Source: UM-FILTER-40-17 sp032251335
GTDB lineage: Bacteria; Bacteroidota; Bacteroidia; Flavobacteriales; Flavobacteriaceae
Assembly: GCA_032251335.1 (NCBI GenBank)
Contig: JAVVDW010000001.1
Coordinates: 124,001 to 188,000 of the forward strand
Length of the DNA: 64,000 bases
Direction of reading: 5' to 3'
Within the stretch, counting starts at the first letter, position 1. Each line of letters opens with the position of its first letter. The position numbers were made by a program, and so were the translations under genes. Below, one piece after another: positions 35,946 through 44,883 of this stretch. Under the pieces are notes generated by a model. That model ran no database searches. It was given only the letters and a program-made list of their open reading frames with translations, and had not been told where the DNA came from.

Positions 35946-36035
35946 ACCTTTTTGCAATAGAAGAACAAAAAAGGTAAAATATAAATGTAACTAACATCTT
36001 CTGAGGAGGTTGCGCTGTTCTTCGCCAAGTCAGAA
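35946..36035 (+). promoter_or_regulatory. Structured 5' leader of rpsA with a sequestered SD-like sequence
   Basis: Two stems are visible. Stem 1: ACCTTTTT (35946-35953) with AAAAAGGT (35968-35975). Stem 2: TTCTGA (35999-36004) with TCAGAA (36030-36035), enclosing GGAGG and an inner GCG/CGC pairing. GAGGAGG (36003-36009) is a strong anti-16S match in a genome that otherwise shows no SD sequences, but it lies 37 bp before the ATG and inside stem 2. S1 regulates its own mRNA in other bacteria, so an autoregulatory r-protein leader is plausible. I do not recognise it as a named RNA family. Confidence 0.5.
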
Positions 36036-36046
36036 TACAAATTAAA

Positions 36047-37840
36047 ATGCAGCAAATGGCTGACGAAAATCAACAACAGCAAGTTCAGGAAGTAAATCCG
36101 GAACAATTTTTAGCCGACTTTAACTGGAAACGTTATGAAGAAGGCATTGATGAAGTACAAGATGATCAACTTCAAGAATTTGAAGCTTTGGTCGATAAAA
36201 CCTTTATTTCAACAGATTCAGAAAACGTAGTTGAAGGAAAAGTGGTTCACCTCACAGAGCGTGAAGCCATTATCGACATCAACGCAAAATCTGAAGGTGT
36301 TATTTCGCTAAATGAATTCCGTTACAACCCCGATTTGAAAGTCGGAGACACCGTAGATGTATTGATTGAAACACGCGAAGACAAAACAGGACAGTTGGTA
36401 TTGTCGCATCGCAAAGCGCGTATGTTGCGCTCTTGGGATCGTGTCAATGCGGCACACGATACAGGTGAAGTGGTTACTGGATTTGTAAAATGCCGTACCA
36501 AGGGTGGTATGATAGTCGATGTATTCGGTATAGAGGCATTCTTGCCGGGCTCACAAATTGATGTGAAGCCTATCCGAGATTACGACCAATACGTTGGTAA
36601 AAACATGGAATTCAAAGTCGTGAAAATCAATCACGAATTCAAAAACGTGGTGGTTTCACACAAAGCACTTATCGAAGCAGATATCGAAGAACAGAAAAAA
36701 GAAATTATCGGTCAGCTCGAAAAAGGCCAGGTTCTGGAAGGTGTTGTCAAAAACATTACTTCCTATGGTGTCTTTATCGACTTGGGCGGCGTAGATGGTT
36801 TGATACACATCACAGACTTGTCTTGGAGCCGTATCAACCATCCTACAGAAATTGTAGAACTCGATCAGAAAATAAACGTAGTTATCCTCGATTTCGACGA
36901 CAACAAATCGCGTATCCAATTAGGTCTTAAGCAATTGCAACAGCATCCTTGGGAAGCACTCGACCAAAATCTCAAAGTAGGCGACAAGGTAAAAGGTAAA
37001 GTAGTGGTCATAGCCGACTATGGCGCCTTTATTGAAGTGAACGAAGGCGTGGAAGGATTGATTCACGTTTCAGAAATGTCTTGGTCCACGCATTTGCGTT
37101 CGGCTCAAGATTTTGTAAAAGTGGGCGATGAAGTAGAAGCCGTTATCCTGACACTCGACAGAGAAGAAAGAAAAATGTCTTTAGGCATCAAACAATTGAC
37201 ACCTGATCCTTGGACAGATATCACAGCAAAATATCCTTCAGGATCTAAACATCAGGGAATTGTTCGAAACTTTACCAACTTTGGTGTGTTTGTAGAATTG
37301 GAAGAAGGTATCGACGGTCTCATTTACATTTCTGATTTGTCTTGGACTAAAAAAATCAAGCATCCTTCCGAATTTTTAGCCATCGGTGATAAAATTGACG
37401 TAGTTGTACTTGAATTGGACGTGGAAGGACGTAAGTTGAGCCTAGGTCACAAACAAACCACAGACAATCCGTGGGACAAATACGAAAAAGAATTTGCCAT
37501 TGGTACTAAACATTCGGGTACCATCGACGAATTGGTTGACAAAGGAGCTACCATTACATTTAATGAAGATATCGTAGCATTTGTACCGGCTCGTCATTTG
37601 GAAAAAGAAGACGGTAAAAAACTCAAAAAAGGCGAAGAAGCCGAGTTTGTTATCATTGAGTTTAACAAAGAATTCAAGCGCGTGGTTGCTTCACACACCG
37701 CTCTTTTCCGCGAGGAGGAAGAGAAAATTGTGAAAGCGGCAGCAGCCAAGTCTAAAGCAGCCTCTGCTTCGGAAAAAACCACTTTGGGCGACATTGTAGC
37801 CCTTGCGGACTTGAAAGAAAAAATGGACAGCAAAAAGTAA
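36047..37840 (+). CDS. rpsA: 30S ribosomal protein S1
   Basis: 597 residues with six S1 (OB-fold) domains. The first two are degenerate and ribosome-binding (EGKVVHLTEREAIIDI; TGFVKCRTKGGMIVDV); domains 3-5 are classical RNA binders (GVVKNITSYGVFIDLGGVDGLIHITDLSW, GKVVVIADYGAFIEV, GIVRNFTNFGVFVEL); the sixth is weaker. Binds mRNA and brings it to the 30S subunit. The N-terminus is Gln-rich. The start could be ATG 36047 or the ATG three codons on (36056); both are downstream of a structured leader and strong promoter. Confidence 0.96.
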   Translation: MQQMADENQQQQVQEVNPEQFLADFNWKRYEEGIDEVQDDQLQEFEALVDKTFISTDSENVVEGKVVHLTEREAIIDINAKSEGVISLNEFRYNPDLKVGDTVDVLIETREDKTGQLVLSHRKARMLRSWDRVNAAHDTGEVVTGFVKCRTKGGMIVDVFGIEAFLPGSQIDVKPIRDYDQYVGKNMEFKVVKINHEFKNVVVSHKALIEADIEEQKKEIIGQLEKGQVLEGVVKNITSYGVFIDLGGVDGLIHITDLSWSRINHPTEIVELDQKINVVILDFDDNKSRIQLGLKQLQQHPWEALDQNLKVGDKVKGKVVVIADYGAFIEVNEGVEGLIHVSEMSWSTHLRSAQDFVKVGDEVEAVILTLDREERKMSLGIKQLTPDPWTDITAKYPSGSKHQGIVRNFTNFGVFVELEEGIDGLIYISDLSWTKKIKHPSEFLAIGDKIDVVVLELDVEGRKLSLGHKQTTDNPWDKYEKEFAIGTKHSGTIDELVDKGATITFNEDIVAFVPARHLEKEDGKKLKKGEEAEFVIIEFNKEFKRVVASHTALFREEEEKIVKAAAAKSKAASASEKTTLGDIVALADLKEKMDSKK

Positions 37841-37865
37841 CCTTTAGCTTCCTGCATAATTAAGG

Positions 37866-37899
37866 AACCGTCTCAATACTAAATTTGAGGCGGTTTTTT
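37866..37899 (+). terminator. rpsA terminator
   Basis: AACCGTCTCA (37866-37875) pairs with TGAGGCGGTT (37886-37895), with one wobble, followed by a run of six T. It starts 25 bp after the rpsA stop. Confidence 0.75.
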
Positions 37900-37980
37900 A
37901 TTTCCGTACATTTTCGATAAACGCTTGTAATTTGTTTTTCTTGATGCCTACGTATTTTAAGTTGGTAATTGTATCTAACT

Positions 37981-38460
37981 TCAAATTGTTGCGTCAATTT
38001 CAGATTTCAGTTCTATAGCATCTTGCAAAAGTTTTTCCAATACGGCAGTAGCTGTTGCAACTACCAAAGCGACAAAAGTCGTTACTATGCAAATAGCCAG
38101 AAATCCCGCAGGATCATCCGCTTTATCGTGGGTAAATCTTATGAATACCCCGGCTGCCACTATGGAAACACCCAATGTAATCGCACAATGCTTTATGTTT
38201 CTTAAAGCCCGAGCCGCATTTGCCGTAAAAACTGTATTTTTTCTGATGTAGCTAAGTAAAATAAATACCTTGTACAAGGCTACAAAAAAAGCCAGAGAAA
38301 CTACATAGCCATACAAGATGAATGGATCCAAATAAATGCTTAATACATCTAAGTTTGTAGCCCTGCCTTCAGTTAGAGGAAAATATATCAAAATTGCGAG
38401 TGCAACCAAAGCCGTAAGCAAAACGGTTGCCTGAAGAAAAATTATTGAAACTTTTAGCAT
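37981..38460 (-). CDS. DUF2975-like membrane protein
   Basis: 159 residues with four membrane helices (about 5-27, 45-66, 95-115 and 125-145). The SYIRKNTVFTANAARALRNI segment between helices 2 and 3 is the region shared with DUF2975 proteins. Those genes usually stand beside a small XRE-type regulator, which is absent here. It begins 5 bp after the stop of the preceding secreted-protein gene, so the two are an operon. Function unknown. Confidence 0.72.
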   Translation of the reverse strand: MLKVSIIFLQATVLLTALVALAILIYFPLTEGRATNLDVLSIYLDPFILYGYVVSLAFFVALYKVFILLSYIRKNTVFTANAARALRNIKHCAITLGVSIVAAGVFIRFTHDKADDPAGFLAICIVTTFVALVVATATAVLEKLLQDAIELKSEIDATI

Positions 38461-38465
38461 GATTT

Positions 38466-39128
38466 TTAATCATTACTACCTGTCGAATCATCAGCTTCTC
38501 GAACAATCATTACCGAGGCTTTGGCGCCGGTACTCAATAGCCATTTGTTAGAAAATATCAAGTTGCCCTTGTCATCAATTATGTGAAATTCTGCTGTATT
38601 GGGGCCAGAATCTCCTTGATTAAGTGCCTGGAAATCAATCATGTTAAAACCAGTGATAAGGGTAATGTTAAAATCTTTAAAGTCGGAAGTAAGCCATAGG
38701 TTGTCCATAGAGGTTTGGTTGTTTTGCAACACCCTTACAATGTCACCATCAGGATACTCATGATCGCGATAAACTATGGTAACGTATTTAGATTTCGTTT
38801 TGATTTCACCCAACATTTTATTACCGCTAAAACCCTTGTATCCGTTTTCCTTTGCCCGAATTTCATTATTCATTTTTCGGGTGTACTTGTCAACATCACT
38901 ATGCCATTGTTGGGTGTTGGCCATGCTGAACTTCTTTTTCTGCGGCTGAATCAGTGTAACAGTATCTTTAGGTTTTATAATATTGTTGTTGCTGTTGCCG
39001 GTCTCAAACGGACTTTTGGCTACGGGAAAGCCGGGTAGGTCAGATTTTTTGTTGGTATTTTCAAATTGCGCAAATGCTTGGGCTATACCCAGAAAAAACA
39101 AAAGGCCTATAAATGTGTATGCTTTCAT
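38466..39128 (-). CDS. Conserved secreted protein of flavobacteria
   Basis: 220 residues from ATG 39128 (an in-frame ATG three codons earlier, 39137, is also possible). A signal peptide ends FAQ; then comes a low-complexity Asn/Pro-rich linker (SPFETGNSNNNIIKPKD) and a beta-sandwich-like domain with YRDHEYPDGDIVRVLQNN and FQALNQGDSGPNTAEFHIIDD. I recognise the domain as one repeatedly seen in flavobacterial secreted proteins without a known function (recalled, not searched). The gene pairs with the DUF2975-like gene downstream. Confidence 0.72.
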   Translation of the reverse strand: MKAYTFIGLLFFLGIAQAFAQFENTNKKSDLPGFPVAKSPFETGNSNNNIIKPKDTVTLIQPQKKKFSMANTQQWHSDVDKYTRKMNNEIRAKENGYKGFSGNKMLGEIKTKSKYVTIVYRDHEYPDGDIVRVLQNNQTSMDNLWLTSDFKDFNITLITGFNMIDFQALNQGDSGPNTAEFHIIDDKGNLIFSNKWLLSTGAKASVMIVREADDSTGSND

Positions 39129-39264
39129 TTTGAACATTCTGCCTCAAAAATAATCAATTCTCGTGCCTAACTTATAAATAATTTGTTAAACTGTAACTTT
39201 TTCTCACTTCAGCATATTTAATCTAAAATATTGTTAAGACTTTAAGAAGTTTTTAAGGAATGGT

Positions 39265-39272
39265 TATATTTG
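39265..39272 (+). promoter_or_regulatory. -7 box fixing the M28 peptidase start
   Basis: TATATTTG, a perfect TAnnTTTG, overlaps a TTG at 39270 that could be mistaken for a start codon. It makes ATG 39300 the true start with a leader of about 20 nt. Confidence 0.5.
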
Positions 39273-39299
39273 AAACATAACTTTAATTCACAAAGAAAA

Positions 39300-40850
39300 A
39301 TGAAAACCTTCCAAAAAGTCTTTTTTAGCCTTATTTTACTGATGTATGCCTCTTTGGTTTTTGCCCAACAAGAAGTTGTGGACAAGATCATTAAAGAAGG
39401 TTCCGAAAATTCTCAACTAGAAAACCTAGCACATGAACTGATGGACTTTATAGGGCCGCGTTTGGTAGGTACACCCGAAATGAAACAGGCTCATGATTGG
39501 GCTGTAAACAAATACAAAGCCTGGGGCATTGCAGCCCGAAACGAACAGTGGGGCGAGTGGCGCGGTTGGCAACGTGGCATCACCCATATTGATATGATTT
39601 ATCCTAGAGTTAAGTCTCTCGAAGGAACACAATTGGCTTGGAATCCGGGTACAACTGCCAAAGGTGTCACCGCTGAAGTGGTTGTTATGCCCACTTTTGG
39701 CAGCAAAGCAGATTTTGATAAGTGGCTGCCTACCGTCAAAGGAAAAATAGTTTTGGTATCTATGCCCGAACCCACAGGACGACCCGATGAGAATTGGAAA
39801 GAATTTGCAACGCCCGAATCTTTTGAAAAAATGAAAAAAGACCGTGAAGCACTTCAAGACGCATGGTCGCAAAATATACGCCTCACAGGTTTCAACGGCC
39901 GCACACTCCCGCCTGCGCTCGAAGAAGCCGGTGCGGTAGGAATCGTTCAATCCTATTGGTCCAAAGGTTTTGGAGTCAATAAAATTTTTAGTGCGCGTAC
40001 CAAAAAAATCCCGACTGTAGATATGTCTTTAGAAGACTACGGCATGTTGTATAGGCTGGCAGAAAACGGTCATAAACCACAAATCAAAATTGTAGCTGAA
40101 TCTAAAGAGTTGGGTATTGTACCGACTTTTAACACCATCGCAGAAATAAAAGGTACTGAAAAACCGGACGAGTACATCATTTTATCTGCCCATTTTGACT
40201 CGTGGGATGGCGGTACAGGTGCAACAGACAACGGCACAGGAACCATCACCATGATGGAGGCTTTGCGTATTCTGAAGGCCGTTTATCCAAATCCAAAACG
40301 CACCATCCTTGTTGGACACTGGGGAAGCGAAGAACAAGGTTTAAACGGTTCGCGATCTTTTGTGGAAGACCATCCTGAAATTGTGGCCAAAGTGCAAGCC
40401 GTATTTAACCAAGACAACGGAACGGGTAGGGTAGTGAGTCTTTCTGGTCAAGGCTTTTTACACGCCTATGATTTTCTCGGACGTTGGCTGGTTCCGGTTC
40501 CGGAGGACATTAAAAAACACATAGAAACCAGCTTTCCCGGTGTTCCCGGCGGCGGCGGGTCTGATTATGCTTCATTTGTAGCAGCCGGTGCACCGGCATT
40601 TTCACTGAGCTCTTTGAGTTGGGATTATTGGAACTATACCTGGCATACAAATCGGGATACTTACGACAAAATCGTTTTTGACGATGTTCGTAACAATGCC
40701 ATCCTCACAGCCATCCTTGCCTACATGGCTAGCGAAGAACCCGAATTGGTTTCAAGAGATAAAAGTGTACTTCCTTTAAATCCTAGAACAGGTCAACAAA
40801 TGGAATGGCCATCACCGCGAAACCCTACGCGTAAAGGAGGTTTGGACTAA
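39300..40850 (+). CDS. M28-family exported zinc aminopeptidase
   Basis: 516 residues from ATG 39300. Signal peptide ending VFAQ. A PA-like insertion lies between about 130 and 260, and the M28 catalytic core follows with SAHFDSWDGGTGATDNGTGT (His/Asp zinc ligands), WGSEEQGLNGSRSF (Glu pair) and a late His in YTWHTNRDTYD. M28 enzymes here are like glutamate carboxypeptidase II/aminopeptidases that trim peptides in the periplasm. Start chosen because a promoter box overlaps the upstream TTG. Confidence 0.93.
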   Translation: MKTFQKVFFSLILLMYASLVFAQQEVVDKIIKEGSENSQLENLAHELMDFIGPRLVGTPEMKQAHDWAVNKYKAWGIAARNEQWGEWRGWQRGITHIDMIYPRVKSLEGTQLAWNPGTTAKGVTAEVVVMPTFGSKADFDKWLPTVKGKIVLVSMPEPTGRPDENWKEFATPESFEKMKKDREALQDAWSQNIRLTGFNGRTLPPALEEAGAVGIVQSYWSKGFGVNKIFSARTKKIPTVDMSLEDYGMLYRLAENGHKPQIKIVAESKELGIVPTFNTIAEIKGTEKPDEYIILSAHFDSWDGGTGATDNGTGTITMMEALRILKAVYPNPKRTILVGHWGSEEQGLNGSRSFVEDHPEIVAKVQAVFNQDNGTGRVVSLSGQGFLHAYDFLGRWLVPVPEDIKKHIETSFPGVPGGGGSDYASFVAAGAPAFSLSSLSWDYWNYTWHTNRDTYDKIVFDDVRNNAILTAILAYMASEEPELVSRDKSVLPLNPRTGQQMEWPSPRNPTRKGGLD

Positions 40851-40875
40851 TTTTTTTCCTTATTGCAAAAAATTT

Positions 40876-40913
40876 AAGCATTAAGTCGTTTTTTAACGAT
40901 TTAATGCTTTTGT
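40876..40913 (+). terminator. Terminator after the M28 peptidase gene
   Basis: A 15-bp stem AAGCATTAAGTCGTT / AACGATTTAATGCTT (one wobble) with a TTTT loop (40876-40909), followed by T-rich sequence, 26 bp after the stop codon. Confidence 0.75.
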
Positions 40914-41034
40914 TTTATACAAACCCGGTTTTAGCCTACCGCAATCATTTTGGAGTTAGGGAAAGTTACTAAAAGTTTTGTAAATCGTATTACAGAAATT
41001 TATTCCCTACTTAAAACCAAAATTCAAACAAAAG

Positions 41035-43233
41035 TCAGGATTTATTTTTCTCAACCAATTCCAGTTGATCTAGTTTTACTTTGGTGGTAAATGCACCGTA
41101 ATTGACTGTTGCCATATTTTTTTCGATGCGGTCAATACTGCCCACAGCCTTGCCTGATGGAAGCCGAACGCGATCGCCCACTTTTGTGGGTATCGTGGGC
41201 ATCTCCTTTTCAGTCTTTTGTTTTTTTTCTTTTTCTTTCTTTTTGCGCGCCCTTATCTTTTCTATTTCAGGCGCTATTTCAGCAATTACTTCTGCATCTG
41301 TTGGCTTTTTTAATGCCTGTTTTTTTTCTGTCACAGTCAATTTGGGCGCGGGTTTAGTCGGTTCTTTTTTGGCATTTTCTACTTCTACTATTTTTAACAA
41401 TGCACCCAAAAGCTGTTTCTTATTTTTATTTTTTGCGTAATCATCAGATAATTCCTTGAGTTTATTCCCTAAATAAATGGCTTTTTGGTTGTTGTCATAG
41501 AGTACTTGATAACGCTCCAATTTTTCCCGAATACGCCGGTTGACTTCTAGGTTTTCTTGCGCCAAATCATGTTGCATCTTCGATGCTTCTTCCAGTTTTT
41601 CCTTCTCTGCGGCATACCGGCTGCGTTCCTTTTGCAAGTTGACAATAGACTTGTCAAAGCGAACTTTTCCGCGTTCTACTTTTTTCTTTGCCCGATTGAT
41701 AAGACTAAAAGGAATCCCGTTTTTCTGAGCTACTTCAAAAGTATATGAACTGCCGGCCTCTCCCATTTGGAGTTTAAAAATAGGTTCTAAACTTTGGTGG
41801 TCAAAAAGCATATTGGCATTGGTCATATGCGGCATTTCGTTGGCCAACAATTTAAGGTTGGCGTAATGTGTCGTAATGATGCCGTAAGCTTTCCGGTGAT
41901 AGAATTCTTCCAAAAAAGTTTCGGCAAGCGCACCGCCGAGTTCAGGGTCTGTGCCGCTGCCAAATTCGTCAATCAAAAAAAGCGTATCTGCCTGGCATCT
42001 TCTCAAAAATCGACGCATATTTTTTAGCCGATAACTGTAGGTGCTCAAGTGATTCTCAATAGATTGATTGTCTCCGATATCGGTGAGAATTTCTCGAAAC
42101 AAACAAGTAGTAGATTGTGGATGTACCGGAATCAGCATCCCGCTTTGCAGCATCATTTGCAATAAGCCAAGTGTTTTGAGTGTGATGCTTTTGCCTCCCG
42201 CATTTGGGCCGGAAATAACGAGTATTCTCTTGTCCGAATCGAGTTCAAAAGTCTGTGGATACGTTACGGCTTTTTTCTCCAGATTACTGAGGTAGAGCAA
42301 TGGATGAAAGGCATCTATTAAACGCACACGCATTTCTCTGTTAATTTCAGGAAGCACAGACCGTGTTTTTTGCGCATAGCGTGCTTTGGCATAAATAACA
42401 TCAACTTCTGTGAGAAATGTTTGAATTTCCTCAAGAAAATCGGCATAAGGGCGCAATTGATGCGTCAGAGCCGTCAGTATTTTCCTGACTTCTTCAGATT
42501 CTTCAAATATAAGATTGTTGAGTTCGTTGGTGTAAGCAAAGGTCGCTTCGGGTTCCATAAAAATAATACTTCCGGTCTTTGAAGTACCCAAAATACGGCC
42601 TTTTACTTGTTTTTTATTCATGGCTTGTACAGCCAAAACACGACGGCTCTCTACCACAGACTCTCGAATGTCATCGAGCCATCCGGAAGCGGCACATTTG
42701 CTCAATGCAGCATTAAAACTTTGATTAATTTGACCCAAAACTACGTTTTTGCGCTTTCTGATTTGAGTGAGATTTTCAGAGGCGCTGTCTTTTACTTCAC
42801 CAAATTTGTCAATGACCTTTTCTACGTTTGCAATAATTTCTTTGTTGTAATATTCAGGCTTAGCCAGTTGATACATGGCTTTATAAAACGTTTGGTAATC
42901 GCTAAAAAACTTGACCAAATCATTGGTAGTTTTGCATAGGGAGGCAATCTTTTGAAAAGCTTTTATTTCCAGCGTAAAGTTTTCAATTTGAAGGCGTTTA
43001 AGCTCTGTAGTGATGTTTTCAAATTCGTGTGAAGGTATGCGGTTATCACCTGTAAAAGAAGCCGTAAACTCTACCGTTTGTTGAAGCGTTTCACGGAGTA
43101 ATGTTTCGTCATAGATAGGTTGTAATTGTGCGACACGATTTTGCCCCAAATCTGTTTTACACAGTTTTTGAACTTGAATGAGCAATACATCAAATTCTAA
43201 ATCTTCTCGGGTTTTATTCGTGGGCTGATGCAT
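41035..43233 (-). CDS. MutS2-family ATPase lacking the Smr domain
   Basis: 732 residues. The central clamp and core lead to the ABC-type ATPase with Walker A ISGPNAGGKSITLKTLGL, Walker B LFLIDEFGSGTDPELGG and dimer-contact motifs. A long coiled coil (about 515-590) and a Lys-rich linker (620-680) follow, then a small KOW-like end (VGDRVRLPSGKAVGSI). The Smr nuclease domain of Firmicutes MutS2 is absent. MutS2 acts on branched DNA or collided ribosomes elsewhere; here its role is open. The ATG overlaps that of the divergent ung gene. Confidence 0.9.
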   Translation of the reverse strand: MHQPTNKTREDLEFDVLLIQVQKLCKTDLGQNRVAQLQPIYDETLLRETLQQTVEFTASFTGDNRIPSHEFENITTELKRLQIENFTLEIKAFQKIASLCKTTNDLVKFFSDYQTFYKAMYQLAKPEYYNKEIIANVEKVIDKFGEVKDSASENLTQIRKRKNVVLGQINQSFNAALSKCAASGWLDDIRESVVESRRVLAVQAMNKKQVKGRILGTSKTGSIIFMEPEATFAYTNELNNLIFEESEEVRKILTALTHQLRPYADFLEEIQTFLTEVDVIYAKARYAQKTRSVLPEINREMRVRLIDAFHPLLYLSNLEKKAVTYPQTFELDSDKRILVISGPNAGGKSITLKTLGLLQMMLQSGMLIPVHPQSTTCLFREILTDIGDNQSIENHLSTYSYRLKNMRRFLRRCQADTLFLIDEFGSGTDPELGGALAETFLEEFYHRKAYGIITTHYANLKLLANEMPHMTNANMLFDHQSLEPIFKLQMGEAGSSYTFEVAQKNGIPFSLINRAKKKVERGKVRFDKSIVNLQKERSRYAAEKEKLEEASKMQHDLAQENLEVNRRIREKLERYQVLYDNNQKAIYLGNKLKELSDDYAKNKNKKQLLGALLKIVEVENAKKEPTKPAPKLTVTEKKQALKKPTDAEVIAEIAPEIEKIRARKKKEKEKKQKTEKEMPTIPTKVGDRVRLPSGKAVGSIDRIEKNMATVNYGAFTTKVKLDQLELVEKNKS

Positions 43234-43938
43234 AAAAATTTATCCGTAAATTCGCTGCAAAAATACACAATTTTGGAGGTAGCCATCCACCCTTCTTGGA
43301 AAGCTTTATTACAAGACACATTTAACCGAGACTATTTTCAGGCTTTGCGCCGTTTTGTCAAAGATGAATACAAGCAGCACACTTGTTATCCGAATGGAAG
43401 CGAAATCTTCGCCGCTTTTGATTTGTGTCCCTTTGAACAAACCCGCGTCGTGATTTTAGGACAAGATCCTTACCACGGTCCCGGACAGGCTCACGGTTTG
43501 TGTTTCTCGGTACGTGAGGGCACACCAAAACCGCCGTCTCTTCAAAATATTTTCACAGAACTCGAGAAGAGTTTGTCTATAGAAGTGCCATCATCCGGCG
43601 ATTTGACGCGATGGGCTCAACAAGGTGTTTTGTTGCTCAATGCAACTTTAACGGTCAGAGCTGCTGCTGCCGGATCGCATCAAAACAAAGGATGGGAAAT
43701 TTTTACGGACGAAGTGATTCGTCTGATTTCCGATAAGAAAAAAAATGTTGTTTTTATGCTTTGGGGTTCCTATGCCAAAAAAAAGGGTGCATATATTGAC
43801 CGAAGCAAACACTTGGTGCTCACTTGTGGTCATCCGTCACCACTGAGCGCCAATAGAGGTTATTGGTTTGGCAACAACCACTTTGCCCTGGCAAATGACT
43901 ATCTCGAAAAAAATGGTTTACAAAACATAAAATGGTAG
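43228..43938 (+). CDS. ung: Uracil-DNA glycosylase, family 1
   Basis: 236 residues from ATG 43228. Cuts uracil from DNA in base-excision repair. Water-activating motif GQDPYHGPGQAHGLCFSV (Asp80), DNA-binding loop GHPSPLSANRG with the catalytic His near 202, and LLNATLTVR. The first 15 residues are atypical and overlap the mutS2 start, so the true start may be TTG 43273 (reading MEVAIHPSWK), which gives the normal N-terminus. hisF follows with one base between stop and start. Confidence 0.95.
   Translation: MHKNLSVNSLQKYTILEVAIHPSWKALLQDTFNRDYFQALRRFVKDEYKQHTCYPNGSEIFAAFDLCPFEQTRVVILGQDPYHGPGQAHGLCFSVREGTPKPPSLQNIFTELEKSLSIEVPSSGDLTRWAQQGVLLLNATLTVRAAAAGSHQNKGWEIFTDEVIRLISDKKKNVVFMLWGSYAKKKGAYIDRSKHLVLTCGHPSPLSANRGYWFGNNHFALANDYLEKNGLQNIKW
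43258..43265 (-). promoter_or_regulatory. -7 box of mutS2, inside the ung reading frame
   Basis: Reads TATTTTTG on the minus strand, 24 bp before the mutS2 ATG. It falls within the first 13 codons of ung as annotated from ATG 43228. Confidence 0.45.
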
Positions 43939-43939
43939 T

Positions 43940-44695
43940 ATGCTGACAAAAAGGATTATACCTTGTTTAGATATAAAAAATGGCCGCACGGTAAAAGGTG
44001 TCAATTTTCTCGATTTGAGAGATGCGGGCGACCCGGTCGAATTGGCTTCTTTCTATGCTGAAAATGGGGCAGACGAGTTGGTTTTTCTCGATATCTCTGC
44101 CACAGAAGAACGCAGAAAAACACTAGTTGACTTGGTGCTGCGTGTGGCCGAAAAAGTCAATATACCTTTTACGGTTGGCGGTGGGATTGCATCGGTAGAT
44201 GATGTGGATTTACTCCTAAAATCGGGTGCAGATAAAGTTTCCATCAACTCATCAGCTGTAAAAAATCCGGATTTGATCAATGCCCTGGCAGCCAAATTTG
44301 GTAGCCAATGTGTGGTGGTTGCCATCGACGCCAAAAAAATAAACGGCCATTGGAAGGTACATTTGGTAGGTGGAAAAGTTCCTACTGAAATAGATTTGTT
44401 TGCCTGGGCAAAAGAAGTGGAAACACGCGGCGCAGGTGAAATTCTGTTTACATCCATGGACCACGACGGTACGAAGGCCGGATTTGCAAATCGGGCGCTG
44501 GCGAAGTTGTCTGAAACCGTCAATATTCCTGTGATTGCCTCCGGTGGTGCCGGAAATCCCAAACATTTTTTTGATACGTTTACGCTAGGGAAGGCAGATG
44601 CAGCCTTGGCGGCCAGTGTTTTTCATTTTAAAGAAATTGAAATTCCAACGCTTAAAAAGTATCTGTCAGAAAATGGTATTTGGATGCGTCAATAA
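43940..44695 (+). CDS. hisF: Imidazole glycerol phosphate synthase, cyclase subunit
   Basis: 251 residues. (Beta/alpha)8 barrel that makes IGP and AICAR from PRFAR in histidine synthesis, using ammonia from HisH. Catalytic Asp11 in RIIPCLDIKNG and Asp near 130 in VVAIDAKK; phosphate loops GGGIASVDD and ASGGAGNPKHF. The protein looks complete. Its position, 1 bp after ung and away from any other his gene in the window, is unusual for a subunit that works with HisH. Confidence 0.94.
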   Translation: MLTKRIIPCLDIKNGRTVKGVNFLDLRDAGDPVELASFYAENGADELVFLDISATEERRKTLVDLVLRVAEKVNIPFTVGGGIASVDDVDLLLKSGADKVSINSSAVKNPDLINALAAKFGSQCVVVAIDAKKINGHWKVHLVGGKVPTEIDLFAWAKEVETRGAGEILFTSMDHDGTKAGFANRALAKLSETVNIPVIASGGAGNPKHFFDTFTLGKADAALAASVFHFKEIEIPTLKKYLSENGIWMRQ

Positions 44696-44824
44696 AGCTT
44701 TATTTTCAGATAAACTCAAAGAAACCAATCTATAAATCAAAGTGACACAGCTGTTTTTCATTGAATTTTAGCATATTTTTATGAAAAATCGTCGTTTTTT
44801 GACAATCTTTTTAAATGTTGAGGT

Positions 44825-44855
44825 TTTGTAGTTAACAAACCGATTACTACCTTTC
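44825..44855 (+). promoter_or_regulatory. Promoter of the DUF349 gene
   Basis: TTTG (44825-44828), 19-bp spacer, TACCTTTC (44848-44855), which is one mismatch from TAnnTTTG. It ends 28 bp before the ATG at 44884. Confidence 0.45.
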
Positions 44856-44883
44856 CACAGGGAAAAACGAAATAATATACGCT

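Noticed and set aside
41200..41260. Low-complexity T/C-rich run resembling a repeat or recombination hotspot
   Set aside because: It is the Lys/Glu-rich linker codons of MutS2 read on the other strand.
44781..44831. 16-residue ORF (MKNRRFLTIFLNVEVL) upstream of the DUF349 gene
   Set aside because: Could be a leader peptide, but there is no attenuator structure or codon bias, and the DUF349 promoter starts within its end.
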